The notes beneath the pieces are model-generated. The model searched no databases, was not told the DNA's origin, and worked only from the letters and a program-made list of their open reading frames with translations. A stretch of DNA of 45,311 bases from an uncultured Myxococcales bacterium (GTDB lineage: Bacteria > Myxococcota_A > UBA9042). Each line of letters opens with the position of its first letter. Positions within the stretch are counted from its first letter, which is position 1. The DNA lies in the NCBI GenBank assembly GCA_903929795.1, contig CAIYWC010000203.1:1-45311 (forward strand), written 5' to 3'. Both the position numbers and the translations under genes were made by a program. Positions 1 to 8,453 of this stretch are shown here, one piece after another.

Positions 1-129
1 ACGCTCACGAGCGAGGTGGAGGCGTGCGTGCGCGAGCGCAACGAGAACCGTGCGACCATCCGCTGGATGTTCACGCTCGAGAAAGCGAGGGCGAAACTGC
101 TGCGGGCCTACCGGTCAGAATCGGTGTGA
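1..129 (+). CDS. IS630-family transposase, C-terminal fragment (5' end outside window)
   Basis: The frame is open from the first base and stops at TGA 127-129, giving 42 residues. They include WMFTLEKARAKLLRAY, which matches the typical end of IS630-type transposases, where a W-x-F-T-x-x-x-A-R-x-K-L-x-R-x-Y pattern precedes the stop. The DDE catalytic part would lie upstream, outside the window, so intactness cannot be judged. IS630 elements (Tc1/mariner relatives) insert at TA. I could not identify the terminal inverted repeat in the ~120 bp that follow. The call rests on one short motif. Confidence 0.6.
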   Translation, partial: TLTSEVEACVRERNENRATIRWMFTLEKARAKLLRAYRSESV

Positions 130-252
130 CGAGGTACTAGGGACTTGTGACAGAAGAACCAAGGCCTCCCGCTGTCAGCTTGGGCGCTTGGCACGCCCGC
201 CTGGCAAGCGATACGTGCGGCGACTCAGGATGAACGCGAGCGACTCATCTTG
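130..252. other. Gene-free stretch between transposase end and GST gene
   Basis: No coding frame is convincing here. The stretch should hold the right end of the IS630 element, but no terminal repeat is recognisable without the other end. It carries an 8-bp direct repeat (GCGACTCA, 20 bp apart) near 221-250. A GGCACGC followed by GGCAAGCGA in the same order also occurs in the leader at 41802-42000 on the minus strand, with different spacing. Confidence 0.4.
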
Positions 253-1014
253 TCACAGGCCCGAAGCGCGACGCTCTTCGCGGTACAGCCGGAGCGCAAA
301 TTCCCCCGCCGGAGTCTCGCGAAATGCCGTGATTTCCGCCTGCATCGCCGGCGGCACGCGCGCCCACGCGGTCCGGATGACCGGATGGCCATCAGGCAGC
401 AGCACCGGCGACGCCAGCGCCGCGAACGTCAGATCCGCCGCGGTAAAGCGATCGCCGCACAGGTAGCGACGACCGTCGGCCAGCTCAGCGCCGACGTCGG
501 CGAACAGCGCCTGGAGCTTCTCGCGCGACTGCGCCGACTTGGCTGGCGTGATGTTCATGCCGCGCCGCATCAGCCCGGCGAGAAGCGGAAAAAGCCCACG
601 AAAAATCACCCGTTCATGGCGCGGCGCTCCCGATCCGACAACGTCGGTCGTCAACGCTGGATCCTGCAGGAGGTGAAAATACACGAGCCGCCGCGCCGCC
701 GGGCCCAGCTGGCGGTCAAAGCGCTCCTCCCACGCCGCCACGCGCGCGCGCAGCGCCGGCTCGGCCGGAAACAGCTGCTGGTCCGCAGCCACGTGGGCGT
801 CAATTACGTGCAGGATATCGGTCGAATCTGCCGCAATCCCTTGATCATGAACCAGAATCGGCACGGTGCGCGTGCCCTTGTGACGCCGCGCCGCCCGCCA
901 GTGCAGGATCGGCATGTGGCCGTCCTCGATGTAGGCCAGCCCGGCGCGGTCGAGCGCCCAGCGCGCCTTGTCGCAATAGTGGCTGGCGGGAATGGTGACG
1001 AGCGTCCAAGTCAT
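253..1014 (-). CDS. Glutathione S-transferase family protein
   Basis: 253 aa, a normal length for a cytosolic GST. The N-terminal thioredoxin-fold half opens with an ASHYCDKARWALDRAG-type motif (residues ~10-25), characteristic of a bacterial GST subgroup in which S/Y/C near residue 11-14 contacts glutathione. A TVPIL followed by ADSTDIL (residues ~50-67) matches the cis-Pro and glutathione-binding region. The all-helical C-terminal domain (~95-220) contains LCGDRFTAADLTFAAL, the usual GST_C N-capping box. The ATG overlaps the stop of the upstream trmH by 4 bp (ATGA), so this is the last gene of a three-gene coupled operon. The substrate is unknown; a detoxification or thiol-transfer role is inferred from the family. 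Confidence 0.85.
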   Translation of the reverse strand: MTWTLVTIPASHYCDKARWALDRAGLAYIEDGHMPILHWRAARRHKGTRTVPILVHDQGIAADSTDILHVIDAHVAADQQLFPAEPALRARVAAWEERFDRQLGPAARRLVYFHLLQDPALTTDVVGSGAPRHERVIFRGLFPLLAGLMRRGMNITPAKSAQSREKLQALFADVGAELADGRRYLCGDRFTAADLTFAALASPVLLPDGHPVIRTAWARVPPAMQAEITAFRETPAGEFALRLYREERRASGL

Positions 1015-1691
1015 TGATTTTCCTGTTGTACTCCGCGACGCAGCGCCTCGGGATGGCGCTGGCCAAACTCCAGCCAGCGCTGCCGCAGCGGCCACATCCG
1101 CGCCATCGGCATGTCGCCCCAGCCGCCGAGCTCCGCGCGCCGCCGCGGCACCAGCTGCTCCAGCGAGATCGCCAATGCCACGGAAAGATTGAAGGATTGC
1201 ACCATCCCGTACATCGGCAGGATGTAGCGGCGGTCCGCCAGCGCGCGCATCTCTTCGCTGATGCCGACCTTGGCGTTGCCGACCACGAGCGCGACCCGCG
1301 GATCCAGCGGCATCTCGGTGAGCGCTTGCGTGGCCTGCAGGTCGCTGACCCAAATCGAAAAGCCCTGCTCTTTCAGCGCCTTGACGCCCGCGATTGTCGA
1401 TGAATGGGCGTGAATTTCCAGCCACTGGTCCGCCGACTTCGCGACCGTCGAATTCGAGCGGATCCCAAACTGGTTCTGGATCACGTGGATGTCGTGCAGC
1501 CCATAGCCTTCCGACGTCCGCAGCCCGGCCGCGATGTTGTGCGGGTCAAAAACATCTTCAAAAACCGTGGTGATCGACACGATGCGCTTGCGGAGCACGG
1601 CGTCGATGCGCGCCAGCCGCTCCGGCGTCGTCCAGGTCTCCAGCGCGTCGCGCGCCGGCCAGTGAAAATCCGCATCGTTGCGTTCTGTCAT
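1011..1691 (-). CDS. trmH: tRNA (guanosine-2'-O-)-methyltransferase, TrmH/SpoU family
   Basis: 226 aa, close to the ~229 aa of E. coli TrmH. All three SPOUT motifs are visible: motif 1 NIAAGLRTSEGYGLHDIHVI (~52-71) with the catalytic-type Asn/Arg, motif 2 VVGNAKVGISEEM (~140-155), and motif 3 YGMVQSFNLSVALAISL (~165-185), which forms the SAM-binding trefoil knot. The family methylates the 2'-O of G18 in the tRNA D-loop. The absence of a long N-terminal RNA-binding domain, together with the N-terminal WTTPERLARIDAVLRKR, fits TrmH better than RlmB. It overlaps both neighbours by 4 bp (ATGA), indicating translational coupling to the membrane protein upstream and the GST downstream. Confidence 0.88.
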   Translation of the reverse strand: MTERNDADFHWPARDALETWTTPERLARIDAVLRKRIVSITTVFEDVFDPHNIAAGLRTSEGYGLHDIHVIQNQFGIRSNSTVAKSADQWLEIHAHSSTIAGVKALKEQGFSIWVSDLQATQALTEMPLDPRVALVVGNAKVGISEEMRALADRRYILPMYGMVQSFNLSVALAISLEQLVPRRRAELGGWGDMPMARMWPLRQRWLEFGQRHPEALRRGVQQENQ

Positions 1692-2632
1692 GGCGCTTCG
1701 TCCTGCTCGTCTTCGTCGCCATCGTCGGGATCCAGGCCGTTCGCGCCGGCGGTCCCCGGCAGGCTTGCGACTTTCTTGCCTACCAGAATCCAACGCACAA
1801 ACCGTTCGCGCGTGCGCGCCGGCAGCCCCGCGAGCCCGCGCGCCTGCGCGAGCGGCACATCGCCGCCGAAAAACCGCAGGTTCTCCGCCAGCGTGCCTTC
1901 CGCCGTCTCCAGCGCCGCGAGGAGCGCCGCGCCCTCGCTCTGCGTCGCCGCCAGCGGCAGACCCGCCACCAACAGACCGGAATCACGCGGAATTTCAAGC
2001 GCTTCCGCCATCGTACGCTCCACCTGGACCGCCAGCACCGTCTCCGGATCGTCGCGGACACGCGCCAGCCGCCGCGGATCCGCGTCGATCGCGTGCAGCG
2101 CCCGGTCCAGCGTCGCCGCGCTCCACGTCGCCGGGTCCTGCGCCAGCATCGGCACGGCGCCCCACAGCAGCCCTTGGGCGTCCAGCGCGTGGGCCGTCTG
2201 CGCCAGCAGTGTGCCGGACGCGTTCATCGGCCACGGCAGGTATACAAGCCGGCGTTTTCCCGCGCCTTTATCGACGTCGGTGCGCAGCGCTTTGGACGGC
2301 TGGGCCTGCCAGGCCACAAGCGTCGCCAGCTGCCGGCGGCACCGCGGCAGCGCCAGATCGCACGCCAGAACGACCGACATCGGCGCGTCCTGCTCGCCCA
2401 CCGTGAGCAGCGACTGCAGGCGGTCCGGATCCTGCCGCGGCACGTAACGCGCCATCTGGCGTACGATGGCCTCCTCGTGCTGCACCCACGCCGCGAGCGC
2501 GCGATCGACGATCAGCCAGCCCGCCGCCAGCGCCAGCAGCAGCCCGACGGCGCGGCGCAGGATCAGCGGCACCGCCGAGCGCGTCGTCGCGGGCGGCAGC
2601 TGGGGCGTGTCGGACGGCTGGGGGGATGTCAC
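1688..2632 (-). CDS. Membrane-anchored DsbA/thioredoxin-like protein without CxxC
   Basis: About 314 aa from the GTG at 2632. A transmembrane helix (~27-46, LRRAVGLLLALAAGWLIVDR) is followed by a DsbA-like (Thioredoxin_4) layout: a strand MSVVLACDLALPRC where FxDFxCPYC is expected, then a helical insert (LLAQTAHALDAQGLLW) and LLVAGLPLAA in place of the G-T-P cis-Pro loop. The two Cys (C91, C98) are six residues apart rather than CxxC, so classical oxidoreductase activity is doubtful. An acidic C-terminal tail (DPDDGDEDEQDE) ends the protein. An upstream GTG at 2722 would add 30 residues, but a plausible promoter lies inside that extension, so 2632 is preferred; neither start has a good RBS. 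The stop overlaps the trmH start (ATGA). Confidence 0.6.
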   Translation of the reverse strand: MTSPQPSDTPQLPPATTRSAVPLILRRAVGLLLALAAGWLIVDRALAAWVQHEEAIVRQMARYVPRQDPDRLQSLLTVGEQDAPMSVVLACDLALPRCRRQLATLVAWQAQPSKALRTDVDKGAGKRRLVYLPWPMNASGTLLAQTAHALDAQGLLWGAVPMLAQDPATWSAATLDRALHAIDADPRRLARVRDDPETVLAVQVERTMAEALEIPRDSGLLVAGLPLAATQSEGAALLAALETAEGTLAENLRFFGGDVPLAQARGLAGLPARTRERFVRWILVGKKVASLPGTAGANGLDPDDGDEDEQDEAP

Positions 2633-2681
2633 GGGAGCGTCCGCTGGGCGAGCTGGCCGATGCCGGCCGGGATGGACGCGC

Positions 2682-2710
2682 AGTATGGCAAGAAACCGCC
2701 GCTTCGGAAA
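2682..2710 (-). promoter_or_regulatory. Candidate promoter for the DsbA-like/trmH/gst operon
   Basis: On the minus strand TTTCCG and CATACT are separated by 17 bp; CATACT (2687-2682) is a fair -10, while the -35 is weak. The predicted start near 2675 gives a ~43-nt leader for the GTG at 2632. It abuts the right end of intergenic repeat copy D. Confidence 0.3.
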
Positions 2711-2722
2711 CGGCCTAAACAC

Positions 2723-2847
2723 GCCGACTGAAGTTCGCGATCAAACGTCCGTCCTCCGCGGCATGCCACCGGAGATGCACGCCCGCGGTCCCCGTTCGAC
2801 ATGCAACTGGTCTGCCTGCAAAAGTTCGGGGTTGGACATGGGTCAGC
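2723..2847 (-). repeat. Intergenic repeat, copy D (~125 bp)
   Basis: Read on the minus strand it begins GCTGACC (2847-2841) and ends AGTCGGC (2729-2723). In the middle it carries GGACCGCGGGCGTGC, then GGTGGCATGCCGCGG, which can pair into a long hairpin with some G-U and mismatches. It aligns over its whole length with copies at 11298-11422 (+), 27889-28008 (-) and 31404-31529 (+). It fills most of the divergent spacer between the DsbA-like gene and tkt. Confidence 0.65.
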
Positions 2848-2915
2848 GCGCATCGGTGCCGCGCTGCCGACGTGTGTCAATTCTGCCACAGCCGCCGCGA
2901 TCGCCGTCGCCCAGG

Positions 2916-2944
2916 CTGACCTCGCCGTTCGGCTGTGCGAGACT
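2916..2944 (+). promoter_or_regulatory. Candidate sigma70-type promoter for transketolase
   Basis: CTGACC (2916-2921) and GAGACT (2939-2944) are spaced by 17 bp. The predicted start near 2951 gives a ~20-nt leader before the ATG at 2971. The same GAGACT -10 with a better -35 occurs upstream of the lipoprotein gene starting at 21052. Confidence 0.45.
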
Positions 2945-2970
2945 GCGACCCCTACCGCCCTGAGGTCGCC

Positions 2971-4956
2971 ATGCCCGCTCCCGCCCAGCTCAGCGCCGAC
3001 GCGCTCACCATCGCCACGATCAAGGGCCTCGCGCTCGACGCGATCCAGGCGGCGAATTCCGGTCATCCGGGCATGCCGCTGGGCATGGCCGACGCGGCGT
3101 TCGTGCTGTGGCAGCACTTCCTGCGCTTTGACCCGCAGGCGCCGCACTGGCCGGATCGCGATCGGTTCGTGCTGTCGGCGGGTCACGGGTCCATGCTGCA
3201 ATACGCGCTGCTGCACCTGTACGGCTACGACCTGACGCTCGACGACATCAAGCAGTTCAGGCAGCTGCACTCGCGCACGCCGGGCCATCCGGAATATGGC
3301 CATACCGCCGGCGTGGAGACGACGACCGGACCGCTGGGCCAGGGCATCGGGAACGCGGTTGGCATGGCGCTGGCGGAGGAGCGGCTGCGCGCGGAATACG
3401 GCGCGGAGCACGTCGACCACTGGACCTACGCGATCGCCGGCGACGGTTGCCTCATGGAAGGCGTGGCGTCGGAGGCATCCTCGCTGGCGGGTCACTTGGG
3501 CCTGGGCCGGCTGATTGTGCTCTATGATTCCAACCACATCACGATCGACGGCCGCACCGAGCTGACGTTCACCGAGGACGTCGCGGCGCGCTACGAGGCC
3601 TATCACTGGCAGGTGCTGCACGTCGAAGGCACGGACCTGGCGGGCATCGCAGCGGCGCTGACGGCGGCCAAGGCGGAGACGCAGCGGCCGACGCTGATTG
3701 TCTGCAACACAGTCATCGGCCGCGGATCGCCCAAGCTGGCGGGCAGCCACAAGGCGCACGGCTCGCCGTTCGGCCAGGACGAAGTGGCGGCGACCAAGAT
3801 CAATATCGGCCTGAATCCGCTGGCGTTTTTCGCGGTCGAGCCATCCGTTTACGCGCACGTGCGCGCGGGGAATTCCGCGCGTCAGGCGGCGCGGCTGGCG
3901 TGGGACAAGCGCGCGGAGTCGGGCAAAGGGCCGGCGCTTCGGGCGCGGCTGGAGCCGGATTTGCCGGCGCTGACCGGGCAAGTGGCGTGGCCGACCCAGG
4001 ACGTCGGCGCGCAGCTGTCGACCCGCAAGGGCGGCGAAAAAGTGATGGCGGCGATCGCCGCCGTGGTGCCGCAGCTGCTGGGCGGCAGCGCGGATTTGGG
4101 CCACTCGACATTCACCGAGATCACCGGCGGCGGGCACTTGCAGCACGGGCAGTGGCTCGGCCGCAACATCCACTGGGGTGTGCGCGAACACGCCATGGGC
4201 TCGATCTGCAACGGTTTGGCGGCCCACGGCGGGCACATTCCGATCGGCTCGACCTTCCTGGTTTTCCACGACTACATGCGCCCGGCGAGCCGGCTGGCGG
4301 CGCTGATGGGCCTGCAGGTCGTGACGGTCTACACGCATGACTCGATTTTTGTTGGCGAAGATGGACCGACCCACCAGCCGATTGAGACCATCATGGCGAT
4401 GCGGCTGATCCCGAACACGGTCGTGCTGCGGCCGGCGGATCTGGCGGAGACGGCGGGCGCGTGGCGCGTGGCGCTGTTGCGCGGCAAGGCGCCGACGATC
4501 CTGGCGCTGACGCGGCAGAACCTGCCTGAGCTGGCGCGCGAGCCGGCGCTGGGCGATTCGATCGCCGCGGTGGCGCGCGGTGGCTACGTGCTGCGCCACG
4601 AAAAAGCCACACTGAAGCTGCTGATTTTGGCGACTGGCTCCGAAGTGCATCTGGCGCTGGCGGCGCAGGCACAGCTGGAGGCCGACGGCATCGGCGTGCG
4701 CGTCGTCTCGCTGCCGTCGTTTGAGCTTTTTGACGCCCAGCCGTTGGCGTACCGCCAATCCGTGCTGCCCAAGGGCGTCGCGCGCCTGAGCGTGGAGGCC
4801 GGAACGACGCGCGGCTGGGAGCGTCTTGTCGGCGAGAACGGCGCGAGCATCGGCATCGACACGTTTGGCGCCAGCGCGCCGGACAAGGTGCTCGCCAAGG
4901 TATTCGGCTTCACGACGGAAAACGTGCTGGAAAAGGCCCGGGAATTGCTAAACTAA
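2971..4956 (+). CDS. tkt: Transketolase
   Basis: 661 aa, full length for the family. The enzyme moves two-carbon ketol units between sugar phosphates in the pentose phosphate and Calvin pathways, in the cytosol, using thiamine diphosphate and Mg2+. The N-terminal domain shows [17 protein letters not shown] (~26-42) and the ThDP signature [13 protein letters not shown] (~155-167) ending in [11 protein letters not shown]. The pyrimidine domain has [20 protein letters not shown] (~405-424), with the catalytic Glu, and [18 protein letters not shown]. The C-terminal domain ends with [21 protein letters not shown]. The ATG at 2971 follows TGAGGTCGCC; earlier in-frame codons extend into the predicted leader. 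It is convergent with the methyltransferase gene, only 3 bp between stops, with no obvious terminator. Confidence 0.97.
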   Translation: MPAPAQLSADALTIATIKGLALDAIQAANSGHPGMPLGMADAAFVLWQHFLRFDPQAPHWPDRDRFVLSAGHGSMLQYALLHLYGYDLTLDDIKQFRQLHSRTPGHPEYGHTAGVETTTGPLGQGIGNAVGMALAEERLRAEYGAEHVDHWTYAIAGDGCLMEGVASEASSLAGHLGLGRLIVLYDSNHITIDGRTELTFTEDVAARYEAYHWQVLHVEGTDLAGIAAALTAAKAETQRPTLIVCNTVIGRGSPKLAGSHKAHGSPFGQDEVAATKINIGLNPLAFFAVEPSVYAHVRAGNSARQAARLAWDKRAESGKGPALRARLEPDLPALTGQVAWPTQDVGAQLSTRKGGEKVMAAIAAVVPQLLGGSADLGHSTFTEITGGGHLQHGQWLGRNIHWGVREHAMGSICNGLAAHGGHIPIGSTFLVFHDYMRPASRLAALMGLQVVTVYTHDSIFVGEDGPTHQPIETIMAMRLIPNTVVLRPADLAETAGAWRVALLRGKAPTILALTRQNLPELAREPALGDSIAAVARGGYVLRHEKATLKLLILATGSEVHLALAAQAQLEADGIGVRVVSLPSFELFDAQPLAYRQSVLPKGVARLSVEAGTTRGWERLVGENGASIGIDTFGASAPDKVLAKVFGFTTENVLEKARELLN

Positions 4957-4959
4957 ACG

Positions 4960-6669
4960 CTATCCGAACCGCTGTTGCCAGGCCGTCGCCTCCGCTTGCC
5001 GCTGGACCGTATCCGCCTGCAGCACTGCGTCCAGGAGGGACAACGCCGTCGCGCGCCATGCGCCCGTGCGATCGCCCGCGAGCGCCTCGCCCAGGTGGCG
5101 AAATGCCGTCGGCCGCTCGCCCAGATCCGCCGCCAGCCGCGCCAGCGCGAGGTGCAGGCCCGGGTCCGTCGGCGCGACGGCCAGCCCCTGCCGCAGCGCC
5201 AGCTCCGCCTCCGCCGCATCCCCCAGCAGCGCGTGCGCGGTGCCGGCCAGCCGCCACAGCGTCGGCGCGGCGACCGGATTGAGCTCCAGCCCGCGCGCGG
5301 CGATGGCCATACCCAGCTGCAGCTGATCCAGCTCCAGGGCGCGCTCCGCGGCTTCCTGCAGGACCAGCCAATCGTCGGGCTCCGCCAGCGCCGCCTGCCG
5401 CCAGGCCTCCAGCGCCGCAGTCGGTTCCGTCTGCACGCGGGCGATCCCCGCCAGCGCGCGCGCCCGATCCAGCGCCGGCCCGGAAAACAGCGCATCGAAC
5501 GCCGCCTGGGTCGCCGGCAGCGGCCCGCGCGCCAGCAAACGCGTGCCGTGGTCGCGCAGGCCATCGTCGAGCGGCGCCTGCCACACAGTCGTCGGATGCC
5601 GCTCGGCCATCCAGCCGTCCAGCTGCACAAAACTCAGCGGCATCGCCAGCGTCGTCCCAAACCGCTGCGGCAGCCGCGACTGGGCGGCGATCTCCGGCGA
5701 CGTCAGCCCGATGTCGCGCAGCACCGCGAAACCCGTCGCGGCCAGCGCGTCGCACAGCGCCGGCAGCACGCGCAGCGCGCCCGCCGGGTGGTGCAACACG
5801 ACGCCGTCGGCCAGCAGCGGATGCGCCTCGCCCAGCGCCGCCACCTGCGCCTCCGCCGCCCGCAGCAGCTCGGCCGCGTCCGGGTGGTCGGCCAGGGCAA
5901 ACGGCAGCGTGCGCAGCTCCAAGCGCGTCGCCAGCTGGCCCGGCGTCAGCCGCCGCGCCGACTCCAGCGTCCCATCCGCCGCCAGTCCCTGACCGTCCGC
6001 CAGCGTCAATCCCGCCGCCCGCTGCCACGCCACGACGTCCGGCACGACCGTCCGCAGCGCGGCAATCTCCCAGTTTTCCAAGGACTTGCGGTAAATATCC
6101 ACCGGCAGCGCGTCCAGCACGTAGTGCGCCCACAGGCCGTGGATCTGCCCACGCAGGTCAAAGACCGCCGCCGTCGCGTGCTCGCGGAACACGCCCGGCA
6201 GCCGCACGTCCATCAGCCCCACGCGCACCCGCGGCCCGTGCGGGGCAAAAACCTGACGATCCACCGCCAGTTGCACGACCGCCGGACTCACGTCCGTAGC
6301 GAAGACCGCCAGCCGGGCGTACCAGTCGCGCTCCTGCGCCAGGCACAGGCGGCGAAATGACTCCAGCAGGCCGCGCAGGTGCAAGCCCGTGCCGATCCCC
6401 AGCTCCACCAGCACGATCGCGTCGGGCAGCGCGCCGGCCGCCGCACGTTCCTGACACCACGCCGCCAGCAGCTGCGCGCCGTGTGCCGCGATCGTCCCGC
6501 TGTCATGGCCCGCCGTCGGCAAGTCGCCGTTCAACAGCAAATCCGCGCCGTCGTGCAGCCACGCCGCTTCGGCGATCCGCGCCTCCAGGCTGCGGCCCAG
6601 CGGCGTCCAATCCTGCAAAATCAGCAGTTGCGCGGGCGTTTCCGGCGCTTTCTTGCGGCGCTTTTCCAT
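4960..6669 (-). CDS. SAM-dependent methyltransferase-like (MidA-type) domain fused to TPR-like helices
   Basis: 569 aa. The N-terminal half has a class I methyltransferase motif I, VELGIGTGLHLRGLLESF (~88-105), preceded by a helix-rich segment and followed by VFATDVSPAVVQLAVD, motif II-like with the acidic residue contacting SAM. This arrangement resembles the MidA/COG1565 family, which methylates protein partners in other systems. Roughly residues 420-560 form Ala/Leu-rich helical hairpins (ERALELDQLQLGMAIAARGLELNP, LALRQGLAVAPTDPGLHLAL) typical of TPR repeats, suggesting a protein-interaction tail. The ATG at 6669 has a good GGAG RBS 7 nt upstream; a possible extended -10 (TGTTACAAC, around 6702-6709) lies just upstream. 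Substrate unknown. Confidence 0.6.
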   Translation of the reverse strand: MEKRRKKAPETPAQLLILQDWTPLGRSLEARIAEAAWLHDGADLLLNGDLPTAGHDSGTIAAHGAQLLAAWCQERAAAGALPDAIVLVELGIGTGLHLRGLLESFRRLCLAQERDWYARLAVFATDVSPAVVQLAVDRQVFAPHGPRVRVGLMDVRLPGVFREHATAAVFDLRGQIHGLWAHYVLDALPVDIYRKSLENWEIAALRTVVPDVVAWQRAAGLTLADGQGLAADGTLESARRLTPGQLATRLELRTLPFALADHPDAAELLRAAEAQVAALGEAHPLLADGVVLHHPAGALRVLPALCDALAATGFAVLRDIGLTSPEIAAQSRLPQRFGTTLAMPLSFVQLDGWMAERHPTTVWQAPLDDGLRDHGTRLLARGPLPATQAAFDALFSGPALDRARALAGIARVQTEPTAALEAWRQAALAEPDDWLVLQEAAERALELDQLQLGMAIAARGLELNPVAAPTLWRLAGTAHALLGDAAEAELALRQGLAVAPTDPGLHLALARLAADLGERPTAFRHLGEALAGDRTGAWRATALSLLDAVLQADTVQRQAEATAWQQRFG

Positions 6670-6871
6670 GGCGAACTCCGGCTGGCCATCCGGCCGCGAC
6701 AGTTGTAACAGGAGTCGGCGCGGGCGGGAATGGCGTGGGTGCGCGTGCTTGAGTGCGCCCGATCGGGTTTCGAGGCGCGGCTGGACCAGCGCCGCAGTTC
6801 CCGCCGCACGCAGTTTCCAGAACCGGATCAACCAGCCCGCGGCCGAATGGTGCGGTCCCGCGGCGTTTTCG

Positions 6872-6880
6872 TGCTACCTT
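6872..6880 (+). promoter_or_regulatory. Extended -10 promoter, near-leaderless
   Basis: TGC plus TACCTT gives an extended -10, with no clear -35. The predicted start (~6886-6887) falls one or two bases before the ATG at 6888. Either the transcript is leaderless or translation starts downstream at the in-frame ATG 6948. Confidence 0.4.
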
Positions 6881-6887
6881 TTGTGGC

Positions 6888-8036
6888 ATGGGGACTTCCT
6901 CTGCCATCTTTCCTGTCCTCGGTCGGCGCCATGCGCTCGACACGGACATGCGTCCCGACCACCGGATTCGCGTGCTGCTGGACCCGCACGACGCGTGGCA
7001 GACGCTCCTCGACGACATCGCACAGGCGAAAATCAGTATTTTGATTGAGCTTTACATGCTCGTCGACGACGCAGCGGGCCAGCAGTTCGTGGCGGCGCTG
7101 GGCGACGCGGTAGCGCGCGGTGTGGATGTCCGGCTGACGATCGACGGCGTGGGGTCCATGGACGTCGCCGGGGATTTGCTGCGTCAAATGACGAAGTTGG
7201 GCGTGAAGTGGCGTGTTTTTCACCCCGTCGCGACGGGAACGCCCTGGAAGCACTGGCTGCGGCGCAACCACCGCAAGTTGGTCGTCGTGGATGAGCAGGT
7301 TGCACACGTCGGCGGGCGCAATGTCGGCGCGAAATACTACGCGGTGACGCCGGGTGCGCCGGTGTGGCTGGACCTGAGCGCCCGCGTGGAAGGCCCTTGC
7401 GCCGCGCAGATGGCGTCCGTGCTGCGTTCGCACTGGCGCAAGGTGGCGCGGATCAAGCAGGTTCCGCCGAGCGTGGAAGGCCAGACGCTGGTTACCCACG
7501 CGTTCAACCTCGGCGGCTCGCGGCGCGCGTTTGCCAACCGGCGCATGCTGCAGGCGGTGCGCAGCGCGGAGCACAGCATTCACCTCGTCCAGGCGTACTT
7601 TTTGCCGAACTGGGCGCTGCAGCGCGCGCTGGTGGCGGCGGCGCGGCGCGGCGTGGATGTCCGCGTGATCGTGCCGAAATGGTCGACGTCGGACATGCCA
7701 ATCGTCGCGTTGGGCAGCGAGCACGGCGTCGGGCGGCTGCTCAAGCGCGGCGTGCGGGTCCTTGCGCTGCACACCGGCACGCTGCACGCCAAGTTCATGG
7801 TCATCGACGGCCAGTGGTGGACGGTCGGTTCGGCCAACATGGACCCGCTGTCGCGGCTGCGCAACCTGGAGGCCAACGTCGTCGGCATCGGCCAAGCGGA
7901 GGCGCAGGATGTCGAGCGATTCTTCCAGCAAATCGCGGCGATGGCCGAGGAATTGTCGTGGCAGCAATGGCAGCGGCGACCGCTGGTGCGGCGCGTCGCG
8001 GGCGCGATCCTGTGGCGGCTGCGCGGGCTGGCTTAG
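6888..8036 (+). CDS. Phospholipase D-family cardiolipin synthase-like protein
   Basis: 382 aa with two HKD motifs. The first is NHRKLVVVDEQVAHVGGRN (H-R-K-x4-D variant), the second LHAKFMVIDGQWWTVGSANMD. Both have the downstream G-G/G-S-x-N residues of catalytically competent PLD enzymes. The order and length fit bacterial cardiolipin synthases of the ClsB/ClsC kind, which join phosphatidyl groups; the N-terminal membrane helices of ClsA are absent, so it would be cytosolic or peripheral. There is no Shine-Dalgarno before the ATG at 6888, consistent with a leaderless mRNA; ATG 6948 would remove 20 residues without touching the catalytic core. The stop overlaps that of the convergent small gene. 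Confidence 0.85.
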   Translation: MGTSSAIFPVLGRRHALDTDMRPDHRIRVLLDPHDAWQTLLDDIAQAKISILIELYMLVDDAAGQQFVAALGDAVARGVDVRLTIDGVGSMDVAGDLLRQMTKLGVKWRVFHPVATGTPWKHWLRRNHRKLVVVDEQVAHVGGRNVGAKYYAVTPGAPVWLDLSARVEGPCAAQMASVLRSHWRKVARIKQVPPSVEGQTLVTHAFNLGGSRRAFANRRMLQAVRSAEHSIHLVQAYFLPNWALQRALVAAARRGVDVRVIVPKWSTSDMPIVALGSEHGVGRLLKRGVRVLALHTGTLHAKFMVIDGQWWTVGSANMDPLSRLRNLEANVVGIGQAEAQDVERFFQQIAAMAEELSWQQWQRRPLVRRVAGAILWRLRGLA

Positions 8037-8326
8037 GCCGCAGGCGGGCTGTCGGTCTTGGCGCCGAGGCATTGCTGCGCGCAGGTGACCCCGTTGGGCA
8101 AATGCGAGCACTGCGCGACGGACGTGCGCCGTTCATGGGACCACGGCCAGCGTTTTTGCGATTCCACGAGAATGTCCGCCGACGATCCGTCCTTGGGGCA
8201 CGCCACGCGGCGGGCCATCAGAACGCGCGACGCGACGACAACCGCCGCACCGAGCAGGACCATGAGCGTAATGGCGATGACGCCATACGCGGGCAAAATG
8301 CTGTCAAACAAGCTCGCCGCAAACAT
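8033..8326 (-). CDS. Small membrane protein with C-terminal Cys cluster
   Basis: 97 aa. One N-terminal membrane helix (~12-36, AYGVIAITLMVLLGAAVVVASRV) is followed by a short soluble tail with four Cys in the order C-P-K-D-G, then C-S, then C-A-Q-Q-C. Ser/Trp/Arg residues lie between (SADILVESQKRWPW). The spacing suggests a small metal or disulfide site. A strong GGAGG RBS precedes the ATG and a good promoter lies upstream. I do not recognise the family; no function is proposed. Confidence 0.7.
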   Translation of the reverse strand: MFAASLFDSILPAYGVIAITLMVLLGAAVVVASRVLMARRVACPKDGSSADILVESQKRWPWSHERRTSVAQCSHLPNGVTCAQQCLGAKTDSPPAA

Positions 8327-8372
8327 GCCGCCTCCTTGCGCAGGATTTCACCGCCCCCCGCACGTCTTTTTC

Positions 8373-8401
8373 ACGGTAAGGCGTTCGCGGCCGTTGGGCA
8401 A
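8373..8401 (-). promoter_or_regulatory. Promoter for the small Cys-cluster membrane protein
   Basis: On the minus strand TTGCCC (8401-8396), 17-bp spacer, TACCGT (8378-8373). The predicted start near 8366 gives a ~40-nt leader ending in GGAGG before the ATG at 8326. Confidence 0.5.
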
Positions 8402-8453
8402 TCGCGTCGCATCACGCCATGACAATCCCGTGATAAAGGCGCATAGCCCGCGG

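Noticed and set aside
2629..4758. Very long open frame on the minus strand opposite transketolase
   Set aside because: Arg/Gln/His-rich translation without motifs; it is the antisense shadow of a high-GC gene, which rarely has stops in that frame.
4950..4970. Terminator between convergent tkt and the methyltransferase gene
   Set aside because: Only 3 bp lie between the stops and no hairpin/T-run is present; the same holds at other convergent pairs, so Rho-type or overlapping termination is more likely.
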